From Pieris napi (lineage: Eukaryota > Arthropoda > Insecta > Lepidoptera > Pieridae), in contig NC_062251.1 of assembly GCF_905475465.1 (NCBI RefSeq), positions 7,185,001-7,249,000 on the forward strand: DNA of 64,000 nucleotides, given 5' to 3'. Numbering within the stretch: position 1 is the stretch's first letter; the number at the start of each line of letters is the position of its first letter. Below the pieces are notes generated by a model. The model saw only the letters and a list, made by a program, of their open reading frames with translations, made no database searches and was not told the origin of the DNA. This document shows positions 52,688-63,879 of the stretch, piece after piece. The position numbers and the translations under genes are program-made.

Positions 52688-53025
52688 GTAAGTCTTCATT
52701 CTATCTCTCGAAGCCATTTCTATCAGGACAACAATCAGTTAGTAGATCTGGAGCTGTCCTTATACGGTTAACAAAATGCCTAGTTTTAACAAATTGTTGT
52801 ACGAAATGTTTGGATAGTACCTTTTAAAAGTTACATTGTCAATGCACTTCTAAAACACCTACCCTCAAATTCCGAAATAAAATTATTTAAGTTTAATAAT
52901 CTGTCTTATTACACACTAATTTAATTTACAGTATATTTAGTAGGACAAGTTTACTAGCTTAAATTAGTGTAATTTAAAATTATCTTGTTTTCAATTAAGT
53001 TTCTTTATCAAATTTTTTTTTACAG

Positions 53026-53521
53026 GTAGCGTTTATCAAAGCAAGAGCAAATCAAAGCAAACCTATAATAAATACAGGGTATCCAGAGCCTAATGAAGTC
53101 TTTAATGATACTATATCCACTTCCCTTAACAATAATGCAGTTTTTAACCAGCCATCAGAAAAAATGTATAATACATTCTGTAGACAAAGCCGTTCTATTG
53201 CTAACATAAATTTTTCACACTGTATTCCCCAGAACACACATAATAGCAATACTTTGGGTGTGCTAAGTGTCTGTCCAAATGCAATAAATTGGAATGAATC
53301 TTCTAACAACCCAGAGTGTTACTTAAATGCTAACCATAGCAATTTGCAACCTCATCAGGTTCATGCACATTTACCAACACCTATATCATCTAAAACAAAA
53401 AAAGAAGAATTCTTTACATTGCAAACTGAAAGTAAAGTTACAGTGCCAAAACAATGTGATATGAATGATCAAATGAATTTTCAAAACAATTCCAATAATA
53501 TTACTTCAGGTCATGTAACTG
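53026..53521 (+). CDS. SWT1: SWT1-like protein, exon 2 (linker)
   Basis: Acceptor TTTACAG, donor ACTG|GTTAGT; 496 bp, phase 0 in, phase 1 out. Encodes a disordered, Asn/Ser-rich segment (AFIKARANQSKPIINTGYPE at the start, NNSNNITSGHVTG at the end). Low conservation expected. Confidence 0.7.
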
Positions 53522-53955
53522 GTTAGTACACTTACACTTAAATATAATATAAAAAGGTCTTTAAACACCTGCCCACTGAATATGCCCATATTTAAATTAC
53601 TACTGAACTAAGAAGGATTATCTCTTAATGACTTTCTAGGAAAGTTGTAGACAAACATATAAACATAAATGCACTTATGTAATAAAACACACGTTCTTTA
53701 TTCATTATTAGATACTTATACTATACCCATATTTCAAGTACTTCTCAAGCGAGAAGGATCATTTCTTAATCAAGAAATTTCCTAGAAACTAAGTCATAGT
53801 TTCTAGAAAATTTCTGGACAAACATATAAATGTACATGCACTTATGAAATTAAGCTGATGTGCATTGGAAGCATAAATAGATTATCATACTCATATTATC
53901 CAATTGCAATATCACATAACTTAAACCTTCTTTTTGAAGTAGGTTAAAAGTAGTA
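53522..53955. other. Intron sequence
   Basis: Two similar stretches (53640-53670 and 53800-53830, both with GACAAACATATAAA) look like a short old duplication. No exon. Confidence 0.4.
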
Positions 53956-53959
53956 TTAA

Positions 53960-56549
53960 CCCTTAGTAGCCTGATTTACGCGAGTCTTCTTTTTTAAATA
54001 TTACTGTATTTGCTTGAGGGTCTAGATGAAGGGAAAAATAGCTAAATAAATCACAATAAGTATTTATTTTACATATTTATTTAAAAAAAAAAACAGGTAT
54101 CAATTTTGATACTTCAGGCATTATGGCCATAAAGAAATCTTAAATGACCTATGCATGAAATAATGCGAAACATCGATTGTTTTTATTATCGCATAACGAT
54201 ACTTTGCATTTTTTACAGAACCAGGAGGTAAGTTTCCTACAATTACTAAATTTACATTTATTCCTAGACTCCATAAATATTTTTTCATGGCCAATACAAT
54301 CGGAACGCACGTCAGTTGGGGGTAGTACTTGTGCACCTGTCCGGGGTTTTTTAGAGGGTACTGTATTGTCTTGTTGACTGTTGGTACTGGGTCTGCCCCT
54401 TTTATTTTTTGAGTGACTTTGATATCTACATAAAGTATCGGCAAGCTCAGTTCTAAAATCTGCTAACTTCATAATATTCTTTTGAAGTTTTCTTTTCCTT
54501 GTGTTTACCTTTTTGTACAGTACCCAAGCATTGATGACAGTCATGTCTAACAAGTGGTAGAAGAGCCTCGTTGTCCACTTTCTCGACTTTATGCGGATGC
54601 GATATCGACCAATGAAGCTATCCATCAAATCAACGCCGCCCATGTGTGCATTATATTCTTTTACAACCCGAGGACATGATATTTGAATATTGGCCTTTAG
54701 TTTTTTTTCGTAGCTGGTTATAGTATCCGCTGGTTCAGCGCCAACATACGTGGATAGTAATAATACCTGTTTGTTGTCTTTCCAACTTGTGGCCGACAAT
54801 TCTAGGCCTTCGTGAGAGGCCACATTTTCGTGATATGTTCCTCTGGGTACGTTGGATTTCATAATCTCCCGTTTCTCCGGCAACTTGCACGACTTTCCAA
54901 GCCTGTTTCTCTGTACTGTTCCAAGACAATAAATACCTTCGTTGGTCAAGTAATGTACCAGAGGAATATTCGTATAAAAATTGTCAAAATAAATTATATG
55001 ATTGACATGCCTTGGTACTGGTCATAGCAATCGAATAACTGTATTCGACACAGCTCCGAGGTCTGGTTCGCCAGGTAAACGGTCCATGTCCTTAGCTCCC
55101 GAGTAAATCTCAAAACTGTAGGCATAACCAGACAGAGAGCATAACACGTATAATTTGAATCCCCACTTATGGGGCTTGTTGGGTAAATATTGTTTCATAA
55201 AATGTTTCATTTTTGTGGAACACATCTGCTCGTCTAGTGATAGACGATGCTCAAATGGTAAAGTAATAAATTTCTTGTTCAAATAGTCTATCACTGGTCT
55301 TACTTTATGCAGTCGGTCGTGCTGGGGGTGATCAATGGGCAAATGTTTAGAGTCGTCATTCATGTGAAAAATTTCTCTAATTTTATCAAATCTGTTGCGA
55401 TTCATTGTTTGTACTATGGGTTCAAACTTTGTAATGTTTGACCAGTATGACCGGACACTAGGATAATGATATACACTAGTAAAAATAAGAATTCCAATGA
55501 ATTTACGTAATTCTAAGACAGTTACAGGTTCTGTAAAGTTGGGATTCTTTTGGAAGGCATATTTATTTGACTCGTCCACTAGAAATCTCAAAATGTCTTC
55601 ACCGAAAAAATAAGAAAAAAACTGAAATGGAGTGTCTAAGTTCATAATTTCTTGTGAATACACAGTATTTCCAGCAAACTGAAAAGCATTTTGGACTAAA
55701 TCCATATTTTTTACTCTCCACACTAAGTTTCTAGAGTTGAAAGGTGCAGTTTGCAGGTTGTTCTGGCTGCTGGTTGTAGGAGTTGGGTTTCGTTCAACAG
55801 TCTCTAAATTATGTTGCATGTCGGTATCTACGTTTGCTGCAGGCGGATCTGCATCCAAGTTTGGGTCAGTGGGAAAATTACCTACATCCTCTTCATCATC
55901 TAGCTCCATCAGACGATCTCTTTGGCTCGAATAATAGTCTATGTCATCTTCATTGTCGGTGGAATCGTCTTCCGAAATTTCACCATTTTCTAACCGCTTC
56001 AATATGTTCTCAATCTCTTCTGGCCGCATTTTGGATAAATTTCTATAATAAATAAAAACAAAAGTAATCCCCACACCAAGCTATGCAGAAAAAATATGAA
56101 ACGAAAGTTCAAAAAGTTTTATAGCTAAAGAGTTAGTAGGTAGGTTTTATGTAGGGCGGAATGCCTGAAGTATCAATATTGATACCAAAAAAAAGCACTA
56201 ATTTCTTCAAGTAAAACATGCATTTGCTAAAAATAATTATATCATAGCGAAAATAATGTATTCACTTACCTCAAAAGTATTTATATTCTTCAGAAAAAGA
56301 AAATATATCAAATTTATATTCAACAAAACTTTTAGTAAAATGTGTTTACTTGTTCACTTTGCCGCGCAAGTAATATGTCACAGATAAAATAAAACAATAA
56401 TGACATTTGTTTTTTTTTTTAATTTCGTTGGATAGAATACTATACAACAGTAAAATACATACAGCCAACATATAAAAAAAAACTAATAGTAATGTGAATA
56501 TTCGGTCTAAAATATTAGTATCAAAATTGAAACTCTAGGTTATTAAGGG
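53960..56549 (-). mobile_element. piggyBac element, full length
   Basis: TTAA at 53956-53959 and 56550-56553 flank ends CCCTTAGTAGCC and its near-complement GGTTATTAAGGG. 2590 bp with one transposase gene on the minus strand. Confidence 0.9.
54149..56029 (-). pseudogene. piggyBac transposase with one internal stop
   Basis: One frame of about 627 codons from ATG at 56029 (MRPEEIENILKRLENGEISE) to 54149, broken only by a TGA at 55022-55024. Catalytic region: LSLDEQMC (first Asp), IIYFDNFYTN (second), MGGVDLMDSFIGRYRI (third and fourth). The C-terminus is a Cys-rich zinc-binding domain (CKFSNCRKLTSWFCKKCKV). Such enzymes cut and paste at TTAA. The stop follows VSNTVIRLL, before the second Asp, so neither half is active alone. 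Acidic N-terminus (DDSTDNEDDIDYY). Otherwise intact, which indicates recent insertion. Confidence 0.9.
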
Positions 56550-56587
56550 TTAATTGGTGAGCATAATGTTTGAAATATAATTTTCAG

Positions 56588-56658
56588 CATCACTTGAAGG
56601 TGATCATGATATGAAAATAAGCAAAGACGTTGTTGAAGATGACTTACATGACATGCTG
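56588..56658 (+). CDS. SWT1: SWT1-like protein, exon 3
   Basis: Acceptor TTTTCAG, donor CTG|GTATGA. ASLEGDHDMKISKDVVEDDL then HDML, acidic; 71 bp, phase 1 in, 0 out. It begins 34 bp after the piggyBac TTAA. Confidence 0.65.
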
Positions 56659-57119
56659 GTATGAAATACATCTCTTGCCTTTATTTGGTTTCATTGAAGA
56701 TCTCTGTTGCTTCTACCAGTTTTAGTAGTTAAACAATTTTATTGATATGTACATATTATTATAATTTTTGTTGATTGTGTATTTGTTTAAGTGTTAACTA
56801 AATATTATATTTATTGTTGCAATTTTTTGTTAACATTATCTGAAGTTAGGTTAATAAGGTAATAATGTTGCTTGTGCTTAATTAGGGTGGCTTTAATCTT
56901 AATGTTTTTCTTATATATTTTAAGAAATTGCATAATATCATCTCCTGTGGGCTTTTGTAACAAAAAGTCAAATTTGGTTTTGGTTAGAATTCAGTAGAGG
57001 TTAAATCTGATCAGAAAGTAGTATAAAATTATTCCTTTTAAAATTGATTATTATCATTATTGCAGGATTTTTCAATTTATCTTTGTGTGTGACCTTAACT
57101 TGAACATTTTTTTTTTCAG

Positions 57120-57255
57120 GAAACTAATAATTTTAATATCACAGCTTTGCAAACATTGTTTAAGATTGACGTAAGAACCAAAGTTTGGTTTCTTGTGCTT
57201 GATGAGGATGTGTTTTTAAAGAAATTAAACTTTATAAAGGAAATTCGAAATGCAG
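57120..57255 (+). CDS. SWT1: SWT1-like protein, exon 4 (start of PIN domain)
   Basis: Acceptor TTTTCAG, donor CAG|GTATAA. ITALQTLFKIDVRTKVWFLV leads into LDEDVFLKKLNFIKEIRNA; the Asp of VLDEDVF takes the place of the first metal-binding Asp of PIN domains. Confidence 0.7.
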
Positions 57256-57504
57256 GTATAAAAATATTAGTCTAAAAACTCTAACAAGTGAATGTTACAA
57301 TAGATATAATAATCAGCATGAAATTAGGTACTTCTAGTATAATTGTACCTACTAGAAAAGCCATACCGTCTAGGTTTTAGAACCTAGAAGTGCCTTTAAT
57401 GGAAAAATAGAAAATGTAATACAAAATAAATACAAATTATATTAAATGTGTAGACAGTAAAAATATGGCTACAACAAGGACATAACTAAGTAGTACTTTG
57501 AAAG

Positions 57505-57884
57505 TCTTAATATATATATAAATTACGTGTCACGTTGTTTGTCCGCTATGGACTCCTAAACTACTGAACCGATTTCAATCAAATTTGCACACCGTGTGCG
57601 GTTTGATCCAACTTACAAGATAGGATAGCTTATATCTCAATTTATACCTGCAATATTATTTTATTGCAAATTATTTGTTTATTATTTGATAGTCACAATT
57701 CTAACAGATGGCGCTGTGTTGAAAGTACCAACGTTTCACATAAGCTACAATTTAATGACATAACCACCAAAAAAAGCATGGTGGTCCCCATGACTGGTGA
57801 TCTCCTACCGTTTCCCTTGAATAGTTTACTACTATGTAATATAACAAAAACCTTAGCCACAGCAACGCTTGGCCGGTCTGCTAG
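57505..57884 (+). mobile_element. Non-autonomous Helitron, family H1, copy 2
   Basis: TCTTAATATATATATAAATT to GGCCGGTCTGCTAG before a T. The intact copy used to reconstruct the interrupted one at 5965. In the intron between exons 4 and 5. Confidence 0.85.
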
Positions 57885-57923
57885 TATCTTATATGATTTA
57901 GTTCTATTTACATATATAAATTA

Positions 57924-58222
57924 TAAAAAATAAATCAGTGGCGCGACAACCTCTTTAGGTCTTGGCCTCAGATTTCTGAACCTGTTTCATGATCATTTTT
58001 TAAATCTAATAGGAAAGTAGGTGATCAGCCTCCAGTGCCTGACACACGCCGTCGACTTTTTGGGTCTAAGACATGTCGATTTCCTCACGATGTTTTCCTT
58101 CACCGTTCGAGTAAATGTTAAATGCGCACATAAAAAGAAAGTCCATTGGTGCACAACCGAGGATCGAACCTAAGACCTCAGGTATGAGAGTCGCACGCTA
58201 AAGCCACTAGGCCAACACTGCT
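57924..58222 (-). mobile_element. tRNA-derived SINE, family B, full length
   Basis: Minus strand: AGCAGTGTTGGCCTAGTGG (A box), GGTTCGATCCTCGG (B box), body, then tail ATTTATTTTTTAT. In the same intron. Confidence 0.85.
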
Positions 58223-58772
58223 CATATATAAATTATACCTCATTATATATTTATATTATAAAGATTTAAAGTTCGCGAGGCTGTACAGGGATTACCTCTG
58301 TATCTACTGAATCGATTTTGAAAACAAATTTTCCTATAGAATGTCACATTATTTGTGAGTGTTAAAAATCCCTGAAAACAAAAAACTTGCAAAGTAAGTC
58401 CAGGGCCGGATTTAAAGGTCTGGAGTTCTCGGAGCAACAAAGGCTCCCTGGCTCCAAATTATTTTCCAAATAAAATTTCAGTCGAGTTTTTCAATCAATA
58501 ATTTATTGTAAAACCAAGTAGATTCCTTTAGTAATTAACAAACATAAATCTTTGTACTGGGCACAAATTCTATTTATGGGGGCGTTACGAGAAAAGTTAT
58601 TTGTATTAATCGTGAAAAGATTTAGTACGTCTTGAAATCTCCTCAGAATATCCTCATGTATGTGTAACATCAGCTGCCCTTTTGATTATGCCACTTGCCG
58701 CGATATCTTCCATGCCTAAAAGGGACCAAATTAAATAGCTTTATAGATTCATATCATTATATATAATTACAG
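58223..58772. other. Intron sequence
   Basis: 58240-58330 (ATATTATAAAGATTTAAAG, ACTGAATCGATTTTGA) resembles a decayed Helitron start. Nothing else recognised. Confidence 0.4.
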
Positions 58773-58919
58773 ACAATAGGTGTCGTTTGGTCGTCCCGGA
58801 ATGTGTTTTGAATCGTATTCAAAAGGGAACAACATCTGTTAACAAGATACATATGAAGAGAGCATTACAAGCAGCCATATTTATTTCTAATGTCTTAACG
58901 GAAAACTGTGCCATTGTTG
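58773..58919 (+). CDS. SWT1: SWT1-like protein, exon 5 (PIN domain)
   Basis: Acceptor TTACAG, donor GTTG|GTAAGT. DNRCRLVVPECVLNRIQKGT, then KIHMKRALQAAIFISNVL: the VVPECVLNRI segment is the second strand-helix of PIN domains with its conserved Glu. Confidence 0.7.
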
Positions 58920-59775
58920 GTAAGTGATTTTATTAATTACCCCCGCGAACTTTGTTTCGCCTTAATATGATTTTATTACTATGGCTACCTTTTTATAAGC
59001 TAAATAACAACATAAGGAACACTTTGATATCCCATACACACTGTTCGCTTTTCCGGAATAAAATCCAATTTTTCTCTACATAAAAACCTTCCTCAAAGTT
59101 GATAAAAAATAAATTTAAGAATAAATAAAAAAGAAAATACTCTAGCCGTCTTTGACTTTTGTGCTTAGCAACATATTTTGCGATTCATTTTTTTTATATC
59201 GATTTTACGGAAAAAAAGTCTGATCTTGTCTGGTTGAATTGAGTACAGCATATCGTGTACAATGTACTGTACATGCTAATACACTTTTCCTACATGGACT
59301 CACTTTAACAGCACTACGCGCTATAACTGGGGTTACCACCCTTTTTTGCAATAAAGAATAAAGAAATCACATGCGAAATAAAGTATTTTCGTGTACTTTA
59401 TTGTTCTCATATAGTATAGACTATAGAGTACAATAACTTGAAATAACGTACAATACTTTATTATAAAGCACGAATGGCAACCCTAGCTATAGCCTATACC
59501 ACACTTTCACTAATAAGAAAACTTGGGTTCACCTTTGCATTCTAACAAGAGGACCTGCGACTAATTATCTTAGCAATTCTAACATTATTCTGTTTTCTCC
59601 CGAGGGTTTAGGGATCTATACGTTACAGAAACGTTATACATTTTTTTAATTTTTTAATTTATAAACACGTTGCTACACTCAAAGATATGCTCTTAAATAT
59701 ATATAATTATATTATTACAATAATATTTATAGAAAAAATTTAACTATCTAATCTTATATACAAATTTTGTTTCAG
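58920..59775. other. Intron sequence
   Basis: AT-rich, no mobile element that I can name. Confidence 0.4.
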
Positions 59776-59855
59776 ATAAAGAAAATCGTCATGATGATCA
59801 TACACAAAATATCGTTGCATGTTATAGAAAATACAGCCAAAAGGACTACAAAGTT
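59776..59855 (+). CDS. SWT1: SWT1-like protein, exon 6 (PIN domain)
   Basis: Acceptor TTTCAG, donor GTT|GTAAGT. DKENRHDDHTQNIVACYRKY then SQKDYKV; the HDDHTQN Asp pair corresponds to the third acidic position of PIN nucleases. Confidence 0.7.
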
Positions 59856-59937
59856 GTAAGTTTATTAAATTTTGTTGTGGTTCCGAGAAGGAAAATGATT
59901 TTAAATATTTTAACTGTTTTACTTTGTTCTTTCTTAG

Positions 59938-60132
59938 GTTTTGTTAACAGAAAATAATATCAATCAAAATATAAACGTAACAAGTCCCATATTTCGGATG
60001 GAAGAAGTTGAATATTTCATGATATATGGGGAATTAAAGGAGACGTCACCTCGAAAAGTATTTAACTCAACAATTACGGTCACTATAAGCGTACGATGTC
60101 GATCTGAACCACCGCCGCTATTCTCGAAATGA
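59938..60132 (+). CDS. SWT1: SWT1-like protein, last exon
   Basis: Acceptor TTCTTAG. VLLTENNINQNINVTSPIFR begins with the LLTEN strand, where PIN domains carry LLTxD; the Asp is replaced by Asn here. Then MEEVEYFMIYGELKE and a Ser/Arg-rich end with TGA at 60130-60132. A BEL/Pao LTR starts 18 bp later, so the native 3' UTR, and perhaps more coding sequence, is displaced. A donor-like site earlier in the exon is not obvious. Confidence 0.6.
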   Translation, partial: VLLTENNINQNINVTSPIFRMEEVEYFMIYGELKETSPRKVFNSTITVTISVRCRSEPPPLFSK

Positions 60133-60150
60133 AACTCGTGGAGTTATAAA

Positions 60151-60413
60151 TGTTATGTTTATTGGCCGAACGTTAGTGATGGTGATACAATTATAATACA
60201 GCGAAGCAAGCTTATGACTAACGTCCGTCCGGCACGGCTGCGTAAATCTATCTGGTGGTTATACAATTAAAAACTTAAAACTAAACCTAAACTACCACGC
60301 TGGTAAAAGGGACCGACGCTACCTGCGCACCCGCCGACCGTTTCCAAGAATAACATCTGGCTTGCAGCTGCGTTCGTCGGCTTTCTTAACTGTATTGTTC
60401 GTTGTCCGTAACA
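60151..60413 (-). repeat. 3' LTR of a BEL/Pao retrotransposon
   Basis: The minus strand begins TGTTACGGACAACGAACAAT and ends AATAAACATAACA (TG..CA ends). 263 bp. The other LTR is beyond the window. Confidence 0.75.
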
Positions 60414-60424
60414 GTGTCCCCTCA
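60414..60424 (-). promoter_or_regulatory. Polypurine tract of the BEL/Pao element
   Basis: Minus strand GAGGGGACAC directly before the LTR start TGTTACGG. Confidence 0.65.
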
Positions 60425-60435
60425 GCGAAACCTTC

Positions 60436-63400
60436 CTATGACGTGAAGCTTTCCGTAGGTAGGACAACGATGCGCGTCACTGGTCGTCTCAGCTGATGAA
60501 GTTTCGTTTCCACTTCTACTGATCGGGTTTCTCCATCAGGCCCGCTATGCGTTTTCGTAACAATTCCCCGCGGCCAAACATTGCGCGGCAGCAAGGGATC
60601 CATAATGATGACCACATCGCCGATCTTTACAGGGCTTTTCATTCTTGGCGTGTGTCCCCTGGCGTTTAAAGTAGGAAGATATTCCTTAACCCATCTTCGC
60701 CAGAATTCATCGGCTAATGCTTGCGCCGTCTTCCACGTTCTTTTAGTAACGTGTGGTGAGGTGCCTAATATAGGCATTGTGTCTGGAGCTCCAAGCAGAA
60801 AATGATTTGGAGTTAAAGCCTCTGGGTCGTCCGGATTTACTGGAACGTGCGTTAGTGGCCTTGCGTTCACACTGTACTCTATTTCAGTCATAAGCGTGCT
60901 GAAAGTTTCCTCCTTAGGGTACTTCTCTGTCAAGACGATTCTAATGGCGTCTTTTATTGTTCTTATTAAGCGTTCCCATGCACCGCCTTGATGCGGGGCT
61001 CCTGGAGCAATGTATCGCCATTCTGTCCGTTGAACTAGACATAAATTCTCGATCTCTGGAGTCCATTTTTCCATCGCTTTCCTTAGTTCTAAGTCTGCGC
61101 CTTTGAAGTTGGTCGCGTTATCAGAATATATAATTTGCGGCCAGCCTCGTCGCGCCGCCATCCTTCTTAGTGCCATTAGAGCCGAGTCCGTAGAAAGCGA
61201 TGCAACTATTTCAATATGTACAGCTCTTGTACTTAGACACGTAAATATTGCTCCCCATCGCTTTTCATGACGGCGTCCTATCGTTACACAAATTGGGCCG
61301 AAATAGTCCATTCCACAATTTGTAAATGGTCGGATATGAGCTTCGGTTCGTTCGTTGTTAGTGTGCAGCGCCCTTCTATGCTCTTTCATAACGATTAACT
61401 TTGTAAACGTATGACGCCCATCTAATAGAATGGGATTTCTCGTCTCCTCTGCTATCGGTGTTTGTAACCGCCCACGTACACGCAGTAACCCATATTCATC
61501 GAGAAAAGGGTCGTATTTAGCCAAACGACTTGTTTTCTTAATTGGCTTCCCCTTCTTCAAGGTGTCGATTTCGTCTTGGAAGCTTTGATTCTGCGCCTCG
61601 CGTACCCATGCCTGTTCCGCATCTTTTAAGTCGCTTACGCTTAATCGGGTACTGCGATCCTTAAGCTTGCGTATAAATAGTTGGACGTAAGCTGTGGCTC
61701 TAATCAGCCGTTCATACTGCGAGAATCTCTCTATATCTGGTAGATCGTTTCTGTTGGCTCTCCTTTCGATTACGGTCATAGTTAGCACTTGTGGCTCGCA
61801 GCTTTCCTTTGGCCATGTTTCTTCAGGCCCGTAAAGGAACGCTGGTCCCACAAACCACCGGTCATTGTCGGTTTTATGGTCCAACGTTATTCTTGTAGCA
61901 TCATCCGCTACATTTTCCCTGGTTGGAACCCAACGCCATTGACTAGCATCCGTCGTTTCGGTGATTTCAGTCAATCTATGTGCTACAAAAGGTGGGTGCC
62001 TTGCTTTATCATTTCTGATCCACTGTAATACCGTCGTTGAATCCGTCCATAGCACGATCTTGTTTGGTTCAATTCTGTGACCTTCTGTAATGGCCACAGC
62101 TAATCTCGCTCCGATAAGGGCTGCCTGTAGTTCTAGCCGCGGTATACTCTGTGACTTAATAGGTGCCACCCGTGCTTTTGCTGTGATGAGTCTGACGTCA
62201 ATTACATCGGTTCCAATTCGCCAATATGCCACGCTCGCATGTGCTTGTTCAGATGCGTCACAGAATACATGCAATTGTAGCTCAGCTCCCCTCGTGTAAT
62301 TATACCATCTAGGTATCTTCAGTGTTTTTACATTTTCTAACTGACACAACCACTGTTTAAACTCCGAAGCTTGGTCAGTGGGAATTTCTTCATCCCATCC
62401 TGTTTTCAATCTCCATAACTGTTGTAGAATTATTTTCGCCGTTACGGTATAATAACTAATTAACCCTAACGGATCAAAAACTGACATAACGGCTCCTAAA
62501 GCTTCTCTTTTAGTCGGCTGCCTAATTCCCTGCTTCACTTCTTGAGGAACTCTGTGGAGGCTTGTGTTAAAGGAAAGTACATCTTCTGCGGCCTCCCAAC
62601 TTATTCCTAATGTCTTCTCGTAATGCAAGGGTGTGGTTCCCAACTCTTTGGGGCTTGTAGAGCGAAGCTCAGGAGGCGTAGCTTCCACTATCCTTTGTGA
62701 GTTTGAATTCCATCCAGCCAATGTAAACCCAGCATAGCTATGAACTTCAATCACTTCTTGCATTGTTTTTATGGCTTCGTCTTCGGTATCAAAGCTATCT
62801 ACGTAGTCATCCATATAATGATTTTTTGTTATAGCATTATGAGCGTTCGGATGTGTAGTACGGTAGCACGAAGCGTTGTAATCCCTTACGCTGTGTGCTA
62901 GAAATGGCGAGCTCTTAGCGCCAAATATCAGTGAAGTCATAACGTATTCTTTTGGGGGCTTATCTCGATTTTCACCCCGCCACAGAAACTTTTGAGCAAC
63001 TTGATCGTCTTCATTCACTTTAATCTGCAGGAACATTTCTCTAATGTCGGCTGTTGTCGCGTATTTTCTCTCGCGAAACATTAATAATATACCAGGCAAT
63101 GATTGCAATAAGTCTGGCCCATCTAGCAGCTCATCGTTCAAGCATACTTCATTTGATCTTGCCGCTGCATCAAATACTAGACGAACTTTACCCGGTTTAT
63201 TAGGGTTGGTTACAGCAAAATGAGGTAAGTACCACTCTTTTGATGTCAATATTCTGGTTCTTTCAACAGGGTGGGCGTAATTCTTCTCCAACAGGTTATT
63301 TATTTGTTTTGTATATGACTGTTTAAACTCGTCCGACTGATCCATTTTCCGTTCAATGCTTTTAAGCCGCTTAAATGCCATATTATAGCTTTCTGGGAAT

Positions 63401-63879
63401 TTCGTGTTATCAGTCTTCCACGGCAATCCCAGGTAGTAACGCCTTTCCCGTTTCTCTATTGTTGTATTGAACAATTGAACTGCACGTGCGTCGGCACTTG
63501 TTAACCTTTTTTTATTATTTATACCCAAGGCATCTATTGCAAAACTTTGTTTTAATATCGCCTCTAGACGCTCATCTATTGTTTCTTTGTAAACGTCGAT
63601 TTCTGCCGCCTTTTTGATGCAGTGTAAAACACGTTCGTTGTCTTCCATTAAACTTCGTATAGGTGCTGTACCATGTAAAATCCAGCCTAATCGTGTTAAA
63701 GATGCAGCCGGTTCATTTTTCTTCCCACTGTACACTTTTCGGGAAACGATGAGATGCCAATTGTCTGCTCCAATTAACAATTGTGGTTTAGCTTCGCCAA
63801 TCATTTGTTGGAGTGGTAACCAAATGTTTGTAGCGCAAATTATCCGAGCTAATTCTTTGGCTACCAATATCGAAATCAC
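60436..63879 (-). CDS. pol: BEL/Pao Pol polyprotein (partial at the N-terminus)
   Basis: 1147 open codons. In order: the end of a retropepsin-like region (LLIGADNWHLIVSRKVYSG), reverse transcriptase with YMDDYVDSFDTEDEA (active-site YxDD) near residue 352, RNase H (CDASEQAHASVAYW, LWTDSTTVLQWIR), integrase (GMDYFGPICVTIGRR, YSDNATNFKGADLEL, and the catalytic Glu in the HQGGAWERLIRTI region), then the Pao-type C-terminal domain (PRNVWPRGIVTKTHSGPDGE). Length and order match BEL/Pao Pol. The first 15 or so residues may be out of the native frame, since the real frame should continue upstream into protease and gag. Well conserved, so likely a young copy. Confidence 0.9.
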   Translation of the reverse strand: MISILVAKELARIICATNIWLPLQQMIGEAKPQLLIGADNWHLIVSRKVYSGKKNEPAASLTRLGWILHGTAPIRSLMEDNERVLHCIKKAAEIDVYKETIDERLEAILKQSFAIDALGINNKKRLTSADARAVQLFNTTIEKRERRYYLGLPWKTDNTKFPESYNMAFKRLKSIERKMDQSDEFKQSYTKQINNLLEKNYAHPVERTRILTSKEWYLPHFAVTNPNKPGKVRLVFDAAARSNEVCLNDELLDGPDLLQSLPGILLMFRERKYATTADIREMFLQIKVNEDDQVAQKFLWRGENRDKPPKEYVMTSLIFGAKSSPFLAHSVRDYNASCYRTTHPNAHNAITKNHYMDDYVDSFDTEDEAIKTMQEVIEVHSYAGFTLAGWNSNSQRIVEATPPELRSTSPKELGTTPLHYEKTLGISWEAAEDVLSFNTSLHRVPQEVKQGIRQPTKREALGAVMSVFDPLGLISYYTVTAKIILQQLWRLKTGWDEEIPTDQASEFKQWLCQLENVKTLKIPRWYNYTRGAELQLHVFCDASEQAHASVAYWRIGTDVIDVRLITAKARVAPIKSQSIPRLELQAALIGARLAVAITEGHRIEPNKIVLWTDSTTVLQWIRNDKARHPPFVAHRLTEITETTDASQWRWVPTRENVADDATRITLDHKTDNDRWFVGPAFLYGPEETWPKESCEPQVLTMTVIERRANRNDLPDIERFSQYERLIRATAYVQLFIRKLKDRSTRLSVSDLKDAEQAWVREAQNQSFQDEIDTLKKGKPIKKTSRLAKYDPFLDEYGLLRVRGRLQTPIAEETRNPILLDGRHTFTKLIVMKEHRRALHTNNERTEAHIRPFTNCGMDYFGPICVTIGRRHEKRWGAIFTCLSTRAVHIEIVASLSTDSALMALRRMAARRGWPQIIYSDNATNFKGADLELRKAMEKWTPEIENLCLVQRTEWRYIAPGAPHQGGAWERLIRTIKDAIRIVLTEKYPKEETFSTLMTEIEYSVNARPLTHVPVNPDDPEALTPNHFLLGAPDTMPILGTSPHVTKRTWKTAQALADEFWRRWVKEYLPTLNARGHTPRMKSPVKIGDVVIIMDPLLPRNVWPRGIVTKTHSGPDGETRSVEVETKLHQLRRPVTRIVVLPTESFTS

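Noticed and set aside
60581..62299. Plus-strand frames in the BEL/Pao region (60581, 61789, 62090)
   Set aside because: Antisense shadows of the long pol frame.
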